DNA of 38,476 nucleotides. Origin: Anaerofustis sp. Its GTDB lineage: Bacteria > Bacillota > Clostridia > Eubacteriales > Anaerofustaceae. Under the pieces are notes generated by a model that saw only the letters and a program-made list of their open reading frames with translations, searched no databases and was not told the origin of the DNA. Location of the stretch: contig NZ_JAHZIA010000041.1 in assembly GCF_019420015.1 (NCBI RefSeq), forward strand, positions 1 through 38,476, read 5' to 3'. Position 1 is the first letter of the stretch. Each line of letters begins with the position of its first letter. The position numbers and the translations under genes are program-made. Shown here piece by piece: positions 7,949 to 16,951 of the stretch.

Positions 7949-8548
7949 ATGTTTGATTATATTAAAGGTGATATTACCGATATACGTGATGGGTATTTAA
8001 CGATAGAGAATAAAAGCGGAATAGGGTTTTTACTTAATGTTTCTGAAAATACTATTACCGATTTGATTAATGACAGAAATGATGTTTTAGTATATACGTA
8101 TATGGCAGTAAGAGAAAACGATATGAGCTTGTTTGGGTTTTCCACTTCTTTCGAACGTGAAATATTTTTCAAGCTTTTAAGTGTACCTAAAATAGGTCCA
8201 AAGATTGCTCTTAGCATACTCAGTGCTCTTTCTCCAAATATGATAATAAATGCAATAATGAATAAAGATTACAAATCTTTATGTACGGCAAACGGGGTTG
8301 GTAAAAAGGCTGCGGAGCAAATAGTGGTTACTTTGCAGGATAAATTTACGGACTTACCGGAAATTGAGAGTATGACTATGGATAATGAGGTTGTAAACAG
8401 TGACCTTAAAGATGAGGCTATACTCGGACTTACTTCTTTGGGATTTGATAGAAGTTATGCCGCTAAAATAGTAAGAGAAATTTCAGTTGATGATGATTTG
8501 AGTATAGAAGATATTTTGAGTCTTGCTTTGCAAAAGGTTAATGAATAA
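7949..8548 (+). CDS. ruvA: Holliday junction branch migration protein RuvA
   Basis: A 199-residue RuvA, the tetrameric DNA-binding subunit that grips the Holliday junction and loads RuvB. The N-terminal OB fold (MFDYIKGDITDIRDGYLTIENKSGIGFLL), the central tandem helix-hairpin-helix (SVPKIGPKIALSILSAL and CTANGVGKKAAEQIVVTL) and the C-terminal three-helix RuvB-binding domain (about 150-199) are all present, and length is normal. I start at ATG 7949, 5 bases after AGAGGG; a TTG at 7946 would add one residue and has worse spacing. ruvB follows 8 bp later. No ruvC is in the operon, as in many Firmicutes that use RecU or an unlinked resolvase. Confidence 0.96.
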   Translation: MFDYIKGDITDIRDGYLTIENKSGIGFLLNVSENTITDLINDRNDVLVYTYMAVRENDMSLFGFSTSFEREIFFKLLSVPKIGPKIALSILSALSPNMIINAIMNKDYKSLCTANGVGKKAAEQIVVTLQDKFTDLPEIESMTMDNEVVNSDLKDEAILGLTSLGFDRSYAAKIVREISVDDDLSIEDILSLALQKVNE

Positions 8549-8556
8549 GGAGCGTT

Positions 8557-9597
8557 ATGGCTACAAGAATTGTAACGAGTAAAAAAACAGAATTGGATAT
8601 TGAAAAGGATAAATCTCTCCGCCCTCTCAGTTTAGACGAATATGTAGGACAAGAAACAGTAAAAGAGAGGATGAGGGTTTTTATTTCTGCTGCAAAGCAA
8701 AGGGGTGAAGCGCTTGATCATGTTTTGCTTTATGGTCCTCCGGGACTTGGAAAAACGACATTATCAAATATTATAGCAAATGAACTTGGTGTTTCGATTA
8801 AAGTAACATCCGGACCTGCAATAGAAAAGCCGGGTGATTTGGCAGCAATACTGACAGGGCTAAAGAAAAACGATGTTTTGTTTATTGATGAGATACACAG
8901 GCTTAATCGATCTATAGAAGAGGTTTTATATCCTGCAATGGAAGATTATGCTTTCGATATAGTAATGGGAAAAGGTCCCAGTGCAAAATCTGTCAGAATT
9001 CCTATTGCGCCTTTTACTCTAATAGGTGCCACGACGAGAACAGGGCTTCTTTCTTCTCCTCTTCGAGATAGATTTGGCGTTTTAAACAAGTTAGAAATGT
9101 ACAAAACAGAGGAGCTGATTGAAATAATAAAAAGAAGTGCCGGTATTTTGGATATAGATATAGATGAAGAAGGAGCAAAAGAAATAGCTATACGTTCCAG
9201 ACAGACTCCAAGAATCGCAAATAGGTTTTTAAAGCGTGTAAGAGATTATGCTCAGGTAAAAAATGCGTTGTTGATTGATAAGAATATTGCAACTGAGGCA
9301 TTGAAGTTACTCGATGTTGATGAAAACGGACTTGACGGAAGTGATATTGCAATATTGAATGCCATTATAAATAAGTTTGACGGAGGTCCTGTAGGTCTTA
9401 ATACTCTTTCTGCGGTAATAGGAGAGGAAGAAGATACAATTTTAGATGTATATGAACCGTATTTGCTTCAATTGGGGTTTATAAACAGAACTCCAAGAGG
9501 CAGAATAGCCACAAAGCTTGCTTATGATTATTTGGGAGTTCCTTTTACAAGTAAAGACGCTTTTACTAAATCAATATTTGAAACGGAAGAAGATTAA
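8557..9597 (+). CDS. ruvB: Holliday junction helicase motor RuvB
   Basis: A 346-residue AAA+ ATPase that drives branch migration with RuvA. Walker A GPPGLGKT is at residues 60-67, Walker B DEIH at 111-114, the sensor region IGATTRTGLLSSPLRDRFG near 160-178 with its arginine finger, and a C-terminal winged helix carrying GGPVGLNTLSAVIGEEEDTILDVYEPYLLQLGF. Full length, no missing residues noticed. Stop codon is 3 bp before queA, so the two are probably translated in a coupled way. Confidence 0.97.
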   Translation: MATRIVTSKKTELDIEKDKSLRPLSLDEYVGQETVKERMRVFISAAKQRGEALDHVLLYGPPGLGKTTLSNIIANELGVSIKVTSGPAIEKPGDLAAILTGLKKNDVLFIDEIHRLNRSIEEVLYPAMEDYAFDIVMGKGPSAKSVRIPIAPFTLIGATTRTGLLSSPLRDRFGVLNKLEMYKTEELIEIIKRSAGILDIDIDEEGAKEIAIRSRQTPRIANRFLKRVRDYAQVKNALLIDKNIATEALKLLDVDENGLDGSDIAILNAIINKFDGGPVGLNTLSAVIGEEEDTILDVYEPYLLQLGFINRTPRGRIATKLAYDYLGVPFTSKDAFTKSIFETEED

Positions 9598-9600
9598 TTA

Positions 9601-10623
9601 ATGAAGACAAGTGATTTTAATTATAATTTACCGGAAGAGCTTATTGCACAGACTCCTATTGAAAAAAGGGATTCTTCTAAGCTTATGGTTTTAAACAGAG
9701 AAACAAAAAAGACAGAACATAAACATTTCTATGACTTGATAGATTACTTAAATGAAGGTGATACTTTGGTTCTTAATGATTCCAAAGTTTTTCACGCAAG
9801 ACTTTTTGGGGTAAAGGAAATAACCGGTGCAAAAATAGAAACTTTTGTATTAAAGCCTCTTGTGGATGATATGTTTGAGGTCATGATAAAACCCGCAAAA
9901 AGGCTTAAGGAAGGCAGTGTTGTAAAATTTGATGATAATTTATCAATGAAAGTTATCGAAAAACACGATGAAGGCCTGGCAAAAGTAAGATTTTTCGGGT
10001 GTAAAGATATATTTTCTTATATAGATAAAATAGGTACTGTTCCATTGCCTCCTTATATAAAAGAGAAATTGGATGATGATGAAAGATATCAAACGGTATA
10101 CTCGAAAGATAAAGGCTCTGCAGCTGCGCCGACAGCCGGACTTCATTTTACCAATGAGCTTTTAGAAAAAATAAAAGAAAAAGGTGTAAATGTTTGTTAC
10201 GTTACTTTACATGTAGGTCTTGGTACTTTCAGACCTGTTAAAGAAGAAGAGATAACAAAGCATAAAATGCACAGTGAGTTTTTTGTAATAAGTGATGAAA
10301 CCGCAAAGATTATAAATGAGACAAAGAAAAAGGGCAAAGACATATATGCTGTGGGAACAACTACAGTGAGGACACTTGAAAGTTGTTATAAAAAGTATTC
10401 TGAAATAAAAGCAACAAGTATGAATACGGATATATTTATTTATCCGGGATTTCAATTTAATGTGGTAGATCATTTGATAACTAATTTTCATCTACCCAAA
10501 TCGACTTTACTCATGTTAATAAGTGCTTTTTACAGCAAAGATGATATAATTAAAGCATATGAAGAAGCAATAAAAGAAAAGTACAGATTTTTTAGTTTTG
10601 GTGACTCAATGTTAATATTATAG
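9601..10623 (+). CDS. queA: S-adenosylmethionine:tRNA ribosyltransferase-isomerase QueA
   Basis: QueA moves the ribose part of SAM onto 7-aminomethyl-7-deazaguanine at tRNA position 34, giving epoxyqueuosine. The 340-residue product shows the family start DFNYNLPEELIAQTPIEKRDSSKLM, LNDSKVFHARLFG, AAPTAGLHFT near 169-178 and LHVGLGTFRPV near 200. The ribosome binding site (GGAAG) lies inside the end of ruvB at a long spacing, suggesting coupling. tgt, the usual neighbour in ruvAB-queA operons, is not next to it; aspartate aminotransferase follows 9 bp downstream instead. Confidence 0.96.
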   Translation: MKTSDFNYNLPEELIAQTPIEKRDSSKLMVLNRETKKTEHKHFYDLIDYLNEGDTLVLNDSKVFHARLFGVKEITGAKIETFVLKPLVDDMFEVMIKPAKRLKEGSVVKFDDNLSMKVIEKHDEGLAKVRFFGCKDIFSYIDKIGTVPLPPYIKEKLDDDERYQTVYSKDKGSAAAPTAGLHFTNELLEKIKEKGVNVCYVTLHVGLGTFRPVKEEEITKHKMHSEFFVISDETAKIINETKKKGKDIYAVGTTTVRTLESCYKKYSEIKATSMNTDIFIYPGFQFNVVDHLITNFHLPKSTLLMLISAFYSKDDIIKAYEEAIKEKYRFFSFGDSMLIL

Positions 10624-10632
10624 GAGGAATTT

Positions 10633-11835
10633 ATGAAAAAATCATTATCAAACAAATTAGATAAAATATCACCGTCTATGACACTTGCTATAACTTCAAA
10701 AGCAAATAAACTAAAAAGAGAAGGGAAAAAGGTTTATTCTTTCGGTACGGGAGAACCAGATTTTGACACTCCAAAAGTAATTATTGATGCAGCTAATGAA
10801 GCAATGGAAAAGGGAATTACCAGATATACTGATGTTAAGGGTCTTATCGACTTAAGAGAGGCGATAAGTCAAAAATACAAAAATGAATTTTCTTTGGATT
10901 ATGATCCTGAAAGTGAAATTATTGTTTCTTCAGGTGCAAAGCATTCACTGTTTACTGCACTTCAGGCTCTATTAAGTGATGGAGATGAGGTTATAATACC
11001 GGTTCCATACTGGGTAAGTTACTCTGAAATGGTAAAGGTTGCAGGGGGAAAACCTGTATTTGTTTATCCAAAGAAAGAAAATAATTTTATTTTGACAAAA
11101 GAAGAACTTGAAGCTGTAGTAACACCTAAATCAAAGGTTATAATGCTTAATAATCCATCCAATCCGACAGGCGTTGTTTATACAAAAGAGCAACTTAAGG
11201 AAGTTGCTAATGTATGTGTTAAAGAAGGAATATACATTTTAAGTGACGAAATATATGAAATGTTACTTTATAATGATAAACAATTTACTCCTATTGCTTC
11301 TTTATCGGATGAAATAAAAGACATCACGATTACTATAAATGGAGCAAGTAAATCTTATGCAATGACAGGATGGAGAATAGGGTATGCTCTTGCGAACAAA
11401 GAGATTGTAAAGGCAATGAATACAATTCAGGGACAATGTGTATCTCATCCAAGCAGTATATCTCAATATGCTACCATAAAAGCGTTAAAAGCTGATCAAA
11501 ACATTGTTTATGATATGGTTAAAGAATATGATAAAAGAAGAAAGTACATGCTTGACTTTTTAATGAATATTGACGGAGTCGAGCCTATAAATCCGGATGG
11601 TGCTTTTTATGTGTTTGCAGATGTTTCGGCCTTTTACGGTAAGGAATACAAAGGTAAACAAATTAACGGATCTATTGATTTTGCAGATGCACTTTTAAGC
11701 AGTAAATATGTTGCGGTAATACCGGGAATAGGCTTTGGTGCGGATGATTTTATAAGATTTTCATATGCGACGAGTATGGATGATATAAAAGAGGGATTAA
11801 AATTATTTAAAGAATTTATAAATGAAATAAAATAG
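10633..11835 (+). CDS. Pyridoxal-phosphate aspartate aminotransferase (class I/II)
   Basis: A 400-residue fold-type I aminotransferase that most likely interconverts aspartate and oxaloacetate with glutamate. Features are GTGEPDFDTP near 38-47, SSGAKHSLF near 99, the NNPSNPTGVVY motif near 172-182, SDEIYEML near 203-210 and the PLP lysine K240 in GASKSYAMTGWRIGYAL. It is close to the AspB/AspC Ib subgroup, which often also accepts other amino acids. AGGAGG precedes the ATG. Aspartate it makes would feed purine synthesis, in which purB, 10 bp downstream, uses aspartate-derived adducts. Substrate specificity is family inference. Confidence 0.9.
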   Translation: MKKSLSNKLDKISPSMTLAITSKANKLKREGKKVYSFGTGEPDFDTPKVIIDAANEAMEKGITRYTDVKGLIDLREAISQKYKNEFSLDYDPESEIIVSSGAKHSLFTALQALLSDGDEVIIPVPYWVSYSEMVKVAGGKPVFVYPKKENNFILTKEELEAVVTPKSKVIMLNNPSNPTGVVYTKEQLKEVANVCVKEGIYILSDEIYEMLLYNDKQFTPIASLSDEIKDITITINGASKSYAMTGWRIGYALANKEIVKAMNTIQGQCVSHPSSISQYATIKALKADQNIVYDMVKEYDKRRKYMLDFLMNIDGVEPINPDGAFYVFADVSAFYGKEYKGKQINGSIDFADALLSSKYVAVIPGIGFGADDFIRFSYATSMDDIKEGLKLFKEFINEIK

Positions 11836-11845
11836 GAGAATAGAA

Positions 11846-13279
11846 ATGAGTAAAGATATTTATACAAATCCACTAATTGAAAGATATTCGAGTAAAGAGA
11901 TGCTTCATATTTTTTCCTCTGACAAAAAGTTTTCTACCTGGAGAAAGTTATGGGTAGCACTTGCAAAGGGGGAAAAAGCTTTGGGGATTGATATTACAGA
12001 TGAACAAATCAAAGCTTTGGAAGAAAATATTTATGATATTGATTATAATTTGGCAAGAGAATATGAGAATAAATTCAGGCACGATGTAATGGCTCATGTT
12101 CATACATACGGAGATAAAGTTCCTGAAGCAAAAGGAATTATACATCTTGGTGCTACGAGTGCTTATGTTGGTGATAATACAGATTTAATCGTATTTAAGG
12201 AAGCTTTGGAACTTATAAAGAAGCAGCTTGTAAATTTAATTAAAGTAATGAGTGAATTTGCTTTAAAATACAAAGATATGCCTACTTTGGGTTTTACTCA
12301 TTTTCAACCGGCTCAGCTTACAACGGTAGGAAAGAGAGCTACGCTTTGGATTCAAGATTTACTTCTCGATTATGAAGAGGTTGACTTTGTCCTTTCTACT
12401 TTCAGAATGAGAGGTGTAAAAGGAACTACCGGAACACAAGCAAGTTTTATGTCTTTATTTAACAATGACGAAGAAAAAATAAAAAAATTAAATGAATTTG
12501 TTTGTAAAGAAATGGGATTTGATACTGATTTTACTGTTACAGGACAAACTTATCCAAGAAAATTTGACAGTAGAGTTGTGAATGCTCTTGCGGGTATTGC
12601 TCAGAGTTTACATAAATTTGCTACGGATGTAAGACTTCTTCAAAACTTGAAAGAAATTGAAGAACCTTTTGAAAAAAATCAAATTGGTTCATCGGCCATG
12701 GCATATAAGCGTAATCCTATGAGAAGTGAAAGAATATGTTCTCTTGCAAGGCATATTATTGCCAATCAAGTAAATCCTGCAATGACTGCAAGTGTACAAT
12801 GGTTTGAAAGAACCTTGGATGATTCTGCAAACAGGAGGATTTCTATACCGGAAAGCTTTATGTGTTGTGATGCGATTCTTCAAATTGCAATCAATATTGC
12901 AAGTGGTTTTGTTGTAAATGAAAAAGTAATTCATAAAGATATAATGGCTGAACTTCCATTTATGACAACAGAGAATATATTGATGGAAGCAGTAAAAAGA
13001 GGCGGAGACAGACAAGAATTACATGAGAAAATCAGAGTTTATTCAATGGAAGCAAGTAAAAGAGTAAAACAAGAAGGAAAATCAAATGATTTACTTGAAA
13101 GAATTGCATCTGATTCTGCTTTTAATTTAGAATTAAGTGAGATTCATGATATTTTGAAACCTGAAAAGTACGTAGGAAGAGCTGTTAATCAGGTTGTTGA
13201 ATTTGTTAACGAAGATGTTAATCCTATTCTTGAAAAGAATAAAGATTTAATAGGATATGATGTTACCTTAAAGGTATAA
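11846..13279 (+). CDS. purB: Adenylosuccinate lyase
   Basis: PurB removes fumarate from SAICAR and adenylosuccinate in purine synthesis. The 477-residue length matches the longer lyase type. Fumarase/aspartase-superfamily signatures are visible: HLGATSAYVGDNTDL near 101-115, GFTHFQPAQLTTVGKR near 149-164 and the flexible catalytic loop GSSAMAYKRNPMRSERI near 281-297. AGGAG precedes ATG. It sits between the aminotransferase and rsfS (25 bp) within the operon; no other pur genes are nearby. Confidence 0.96.
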   Translation: MSKDIYTNPLIERYSSKEMLHIFSSDKKFSTWRKLWVALAKGEKALGIDITDEQIKALEENIYDIDYNLAREYENKFRHDVMAHVHTYGDKVPEAKGIIHLGATSAYVGDNTDLIVFKEALELIKKQLVNLIKVMSEFALKYKDMPTLGFTHFQPAQLTTVGKRATLWIQDLLLDYEEVDFVLSTFRMRGVKGTTGTQASFMSLFNNDEEKIKKLNEFVCKEMGFDTDFTVTGQTYPRKFDSRVVNALAGIAQSLHKFATDVRLLQNLKEIEEPFEKNQIGSSAMAYKRNPMRSERICSLARHIIANQVNPAMTASVQWFERTLDDSANRRISIPESFMCCDAILQIAINIASGFVVNEKVIHKDIMAELPFMTTENILMEAVKRGGDRQELHEKIRVYSMEASKRVKQEGKSNDLLERIASDSAFNLELSEIHDILKPEKYVGRAVNQVVEFVNEDVNPILEKNKDLIGYDVTLKV

Positions 13280-13304
13280 TAAATATTAAATAGTTAGGTG
13301 TAGT

Positions 13305-13643
13305 ATGGATTATAAAGAAAAGACAAAATTTTTTACAGATTTACTTGAAGAGAAAAAGTTGACTGATATATATGCCGTAGACGTTACGGATTTAACTGCT
13401 GAAGCAAATGCTTTCATTATAGCAACGGCAGGAAGTGAAAGACAAGCAAAAGCGGTATGTGAATTTGTAGAGGAAAAGGCCGAAGAAAAAGGACTGTATA
13501 CTACAGGTAAGGAAGGTATTCAGCTTTCGAAATGGATACTTTTGGATTACGGTGATATAGTTATTCATATTTTCTTAAGAGAGGAAAGAGAATTTTACAG
13601 TCTTGAAAGACTTTGGCAAGACGGAAAAATAATTAAGGAGTAA
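13305..13643 (+). CDS. rsfS: Ribosome silencing factor RsfS (Iojap/YbeB)
   Basis: A 112-residue RsfS/Iojap-family protein. This family binds ribosomal protein L14 and blocks subunit joining during starvation. Typical motifs are DVTDLTAEANAFIIATAGSERQAKAVCEFVEEKAEEKG and the C-terminal WILLDYGDIVIHIFLREEREFYSLERLW, whose DYGD(I/V)VVH(I/V)F pattern is diagnostic. Usually rsfS lies beside nadD or yqeK; here it is embedded between purB and gltX. Confidence 0.95.
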   Translation: MDYKEKTKFFTDLLEEKKLTDIYAVDVTDLTAEANAFIIATAGSERQAKAVCEFVEEKAEEKGLYTTGKEGIQLSKWILLDYGDIVIHIFLREEREFYSLERLWQDGKIIKE

Positions 13644-13650
13644 TTTGTTT

Positions 13651-15120
13651 ATGAATATTAGAACTAGATTTGCGCCAAGTCCTACCGGATTTTTGCATAT
13701 AGGAGGACTTAGAACGGCTCTTTATTGCTATTTATGGTCAAAACATAATGACGGTGATTATATTTTAAGAGTTGAAGATACCGACAGAACCAGATATGTA
13801 GAGGGCTCTGTTGAAAACTTGATTAAAGCGTTGGAATTTTGCGGTGTTAAGCATGATGAAGGTCCTATGTTACAGGATGGTAAGATTGTTGAGTTCGGTG
13901 AAAAAGGTCCTTATTTTCAATCAAACAGACTTGATATATACAAAAAATATATAAATAAGCTTTTGGATGAAGGAAAAGCATATTATTGTTTTTGTAATAA
14001 AGAAAGGCTTGAAAGCTTAAGAGAAGAGCAAGTAAAAAATAAGCAAACTCCGAAATATGACGGTAAATGTAAAAATTTATCCAGAGAAGAAGCTGAAGAG
14101 AGAATAAAAAACGGAGAAAGCTATGTAATAAGAATGGCTCTTCCTGAAAATAAAGATATTACTTTTAATGATGAAGTCAGAGGAAAAGTCACGATTAATA
14201 CAAATGATATTGATGAACAGGTTCTAATTAAGGCTGACGGTTTTCCTACTTATCATTTTGCTGTTGTTGTTGATGACCATTTGATGGATATAAATTATGT
14301 TATAAGAGGAGAGGAGTGGTTGGTTTCTACTCCTAAACATATTATTCTTTATGATTATTTGGGATGGGAGCCTCCTAAATTTGCTCATCTTCCTACGGTA
14401 CTTAATAAAAATAAGAAAAAGTTAAGTAAACGACACGATTCTGTTGCTGTAGAGGATTTTATACAAAAAGGATATCTGCCGGAAGCGTTGATTAATTATA
14501 TTGCTCTTCTTGGTTGGTCTGATCCTGAAGGAAGAGAAATCCTTACGATGGAAGAATTGATAAAAGATTTTGACATCGAAAGAGTTACTAAAGCAGGGGC
14601 TGTGTTTGATACAGAAAAATTGAACTGGGTAAATGCTCATTATATTAAAGAAAAATCCGATAAAGATATTTTAGAATTGATAAAACCTTATTTATTGAAA
14701 GAAAGTTTAATAGATGCCGATACAGATGAAAATGTACTGATGTATATTACAGAAGCAATAAAAGACAAATTAAATTATCTGGAAGAATGTGTATCTCTTA
14801 CAAAAGAATTATATTTAAAGGCAGATTTAAACAAATTGGATGATAAAGAAAAAGAAGTAATGAGTATTGAAACAAATAAAATTTTATTTGAAAATCTTAT
14901 CTCTTTGTTTGAAAAAGAAGATTCTCTTACTCCTGAAATAGTAAATAAAAGCCTTAAATCAATTCAAAAAGAATTTAAAATAAAAGGTAAAGCTCTATAT
15001 ATGCCTACCAGAATAGCTATAAGCGGGGTTATGCATGGAGCTGACTTGACTCACATACTTAGTATACTTGGCAAAGATGAAGTTATTTTAAGACTTAACA
15101 ATGCTTTAAACTATATATAA
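13651..15120 (+). CDS. gltX: Glutamate--tRNA ligase
   Basis: Class I aminoacyl-tRNA synthetase charging tRNA-Glu. The catalytic Rossmann domain has the HIGH-equivalent PSPTGFLHIGGLRTALY at about 10-26 and the KMSKS-equivalent KLSKRHDS near 256-263; the C-terminal helical anticodon-binding domain ends with the usual PTRIAISGVMHGADLTHILSILG. From ATG 13651 it has 489 residues, normal for the family. AAGGAG at 13635-13640 is 10 bases from this ATG; a TTG at 13645 would be too close. Last gene of the operon, followed by a strong terminator. Whether it also misacylates tRNA-Gln cannot be read here. Confidence 0.97.
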   Translation: MNIRTRFAPSPTGFLHIGGLRTALYCYLWSKHNDGDYILRVEDTDRTRYVEGSVENLIKALEFCGVKHDEGPMLQDGKIVEFGEKGPYFQSNRLDIYKKYINKLLDEGKAYYCFCNKERLESLREEQVKNKQTPKYDGKCKNLSREEAEERIKNGESYVIRMALPENKDITFNDEVRGKVTINTNDIDEQVLIKADGFPTYHFAVVVDDHLMDINYVIRGEEWLVSTPKHIILYDYLGWEPPKFAHLPTVLNKNKKKLSKRHDSVAVEDFIQKGYLPEALINYIALLGWSDPEGREILTMEELIKDFDIERVTKAGAVFDTEKLNWVNAHYIKEKSDKDILELIKPYLLKESLIDADTDENVLMYITEAIKDKLNYLEECVSLTKELYLKADLNKLDDKEKEVMSIETNKILFENLISLFEKEDSLTPEIVNKSLKSIQKEFKIKGKALYMPTRIAISGVMHGADLTHILSILGKDEVILRLNNALNYI

Positions 15121-15135
15121 ATTACATAAGATGGG

Positions 15136-15166
15136 AGTGTATCTGTTTACAGATACACTTTTTTAT
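15136..15166 (+). terminator. Terminator of the yigZ-gltX operon
   Basis: AGTGTATCTG at 15136-15145 pairs perfectly with CAGATACACT at 15150-15159 around a TTTA tetraloop, followed by a T-rich tail. Confidence 0.92.
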
Positions 15167-15197
15167 TGACGAAACTTGTCTTTTTTTACGATTTTGC

Positions 15198-15226
15198 TTG
15201 TAAAAAATATATATTTTCGATATTAT
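15198..15226 (+). promoter_or_regulatory. Candidate promoter of the aldolase-like gene
   Basis: TTGTAA at 15198-15203 and TATTAT at 15221-15226 are 17 bp apart. A TATAAT-like hexamer just downstream could be an alternative -10. The gene lies between two terminators, so a promoter is needed here. Confidence 0.5.
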
Positions 15227-15272
15227 ATAATATGAATAGTTATGAGAAAAAAGAAAGTATGAGGGGTTTAAA

Positions 15273-16898
15273 ATGTATAGTTTTACAAATGATTACAGTG
15301 AAGGTGCCCATAAAAATATATTGGCTGCTCTTATAAAAACCAATTTTGAGCAAACAGACGGATATGGTACTGATAAATACTGCAAAGAAGCAGAAGAGAT
15401 AATTAAAAATTACATAGGAAACTTTGACAGTAGTGTTCATTTCTTGTCAGGGGGAACTGCTACAAATACAGCTTTTATATCGGCTTCTTTAAGAGCTCAT
15501 GAGGGGGTTATTGCTCCTTCTACTGCACATATAAATGTGCACGAAACAGGTTCTATTGAATCAACAGGACATAAAATAATGACTATTGAAGAAGTTAACG
15601 GTAAAATATATGCTGATGGTATAAGAGAAATGGCTAAGGCTCATTTTGAAGATGAGGCAAGAGAACATACTGTAAAGCCTAAAATGGTGTATATATCAAA
15701 TCCTACTGAGCTTGGAACAATTTATTCAAAGGAAGAGCTTTGTGAATTAAGAGAAGTTTGTGATGAATACGGGATGTATTTATATGTAGACGGTGCCAGA
15801 CTCGGTTCTGCTCTTACTTGCGTAGATAACGACGTTACAATGGAAGATTTGGGGAAATTAACTGATGCTTTTTATATTGGTGGAACAAAAATGGGAGCGA
15901 TGTTCGGAGAAGCTTTAGTTATAAATAATAAAGAATTAAATGTTGATTTCAGATATCATATAAAGCAAAACGGTGCGATGATTGCAAAGGGAAGACTGAT
16001 GGGAGTTCAGTTTATTGAGTTGTTCAAAGACGGTCTTTACTTTGAAATCGGTAAACATGAGAACAGGCTTGCAAATAAACTTACTTTGGGAATAGGAAAC
16101 TTAGGTTACGGTTTTTATTCAATGTCAGCAACCAATCAAGTATTTCCTATACTTCCAAATGATATTTTAAAAGTAATTTCAAAAAAATATGCTTTTGAAA
16201 TTTGGGAAAAATTAAATGAAGAAAAAAGTGTAATAAGACTTTGTACTTCTTTTGCAACAAGTGAAAAAATGGTTGATCAGTTTTTGAAAGATTTAGCTAA
16301 ACTTACTATTGCCAAAGAAAAACTTATGAAAGAAATTACAGAAAAAGAAAATAATAATGCTATTTTGGATGAAAACAATGAAGAAAACATCATACAGCCT
16401 GATGAGATTGATGTTAATGAAAATGTCGATGCTGAAGGAAGTTTTGTTTCTGATTTAGATATAGATAAAGATGAATCTTTATCTATGGATATTACTGAAG
16501 ATACAAGTAATCAAGAGCAGGATATGGAAGAGGATGCTTTTGAAGAAAAGCAAGATGAAGTTTTACCTGTTGAGGATAATAAAGAGTATGAAGATATCGA
16601 GAATACTGAAGATATTAAAGATATAGATGATGTTATTTCTGATGAAGCAAACGAAATTATAGATGAAACGGAAGAGGAAGTAAAACCTGTAAAGAAAAAA
16701 GCTGTCGTTGAAGAATTTATTCCTATGGAAACATTTGACAAAGATGAAATAATTGATAATAAGGATTCTTTTGACGATATTTTCGCTTCGGAAAAAGATT
16801 ATACGGCTGAGTCTAAAGATGATGATACGGATAATAAAGTTAAATTTGAAAAAGACAGCGATATGGATTTCTTTAGTGAATTTGAATTTGAAGATTAA
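15273..16898 (+). CDS. Low-specificity threonine aldolase-like PLP enzyme with long acidic C-terminal tail
   Basis: Residues 1 to about 350 form a beta-eliminating lyase/threonine aldolase domain: FTNDYSEGAHKNIL at the start, FLSGGTATNTAFIS near 59-72, ISNPTELGTIYS near 143-155, LYVDGARLGSAL near 170 and the PLP lysine in YIGGTKMGAMFGEAL near 205-219. Such enzymes split L-threonine or allo-threonine to glycine and acetaldehyde. The family normally ends near 340-350 residues. Here the frame runs on without interruption for about 190 more residues (352-541), almost all Asp, Glu, Asn, Ser and Ile, with one basic patch (KPVKKKAVVEEF, about 470-482) and an aromatic-acidic end (DFFSEFEFED). The tail is probably disordered and its role is unknown. 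A ribosome binding site GAGGGG precedes ATG. Confidence 0.85.
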   Translation: MYSFTNDYSEGAHKNILAALIKTNFEQTDGYGTDKYCKEAEEIIKNYIGNFDSSVHFLSGGTATNTAFISASLRAHEGVIAPSTAHINVHETGSIESTGHKIMTIEEVNGKIYADGIREMAKAHFEDEAREHTVKPKMVYISNPTELGTIYSKEELCELREVCDEYGMYLYVDGARLGSALTCVDNDVTMEDLGKLTDAFYIGGTKMGAMFGEALVINNKELNVDFRYHIKQNGAMIAKGRLMGVQFIELFKDGLYFEIGKHENRLANKLTLGIGNLGYGFYSMSATNQVFPILPNDILKVISKKYAFEIWEKLNEEKSVIRLCTSFATSEKMVDQFLKDLAKLTIAKEKLMKEITEKENNNAILDENNEENIIQPDEIDVNENVDAEGSFVSDLDIDKDESLSMDITEDTSNQEQDMEEDAFEEKQDEVLPVEDNKEYEDIENTEDIKDIDDVISDEANEIIDETEEEVKPVKKKAVVEEFIPMETFDKDEIIDNKDSFDDIFASEKDYTAESKDDDTDNKVKFEKDSDMDFFSEFEFED

Positions 16899-16900
16899 TA

Positions 16901-16930
16901 AAAAAACAGACTTATTAGAGTCTGTTTTTT
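16901..16930. terminator. Bidirectional terminator between the aldolase-like gene and the DUF1836 gene
   Basis: AAAAAACAGACT at 16901-16912 pairs perfectly with AGTCTGTTTTTT at 16919-16930 around a six-base loop. The A-run on one side and T-run on the other make it usable from both strands, serving the two convergent genes. Confidence 0.92.
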
Positions 16931-16951
16931 ATTTTAAATATATTTGTTATA

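Noticed and set aside
16320..16898. Acidic tail as a separate gene joined by a sequencing frameshift.
   Set aside because: The frame is continuous with the aldolase domain, and no ribosome binding site or fresh start is seen at the junction.
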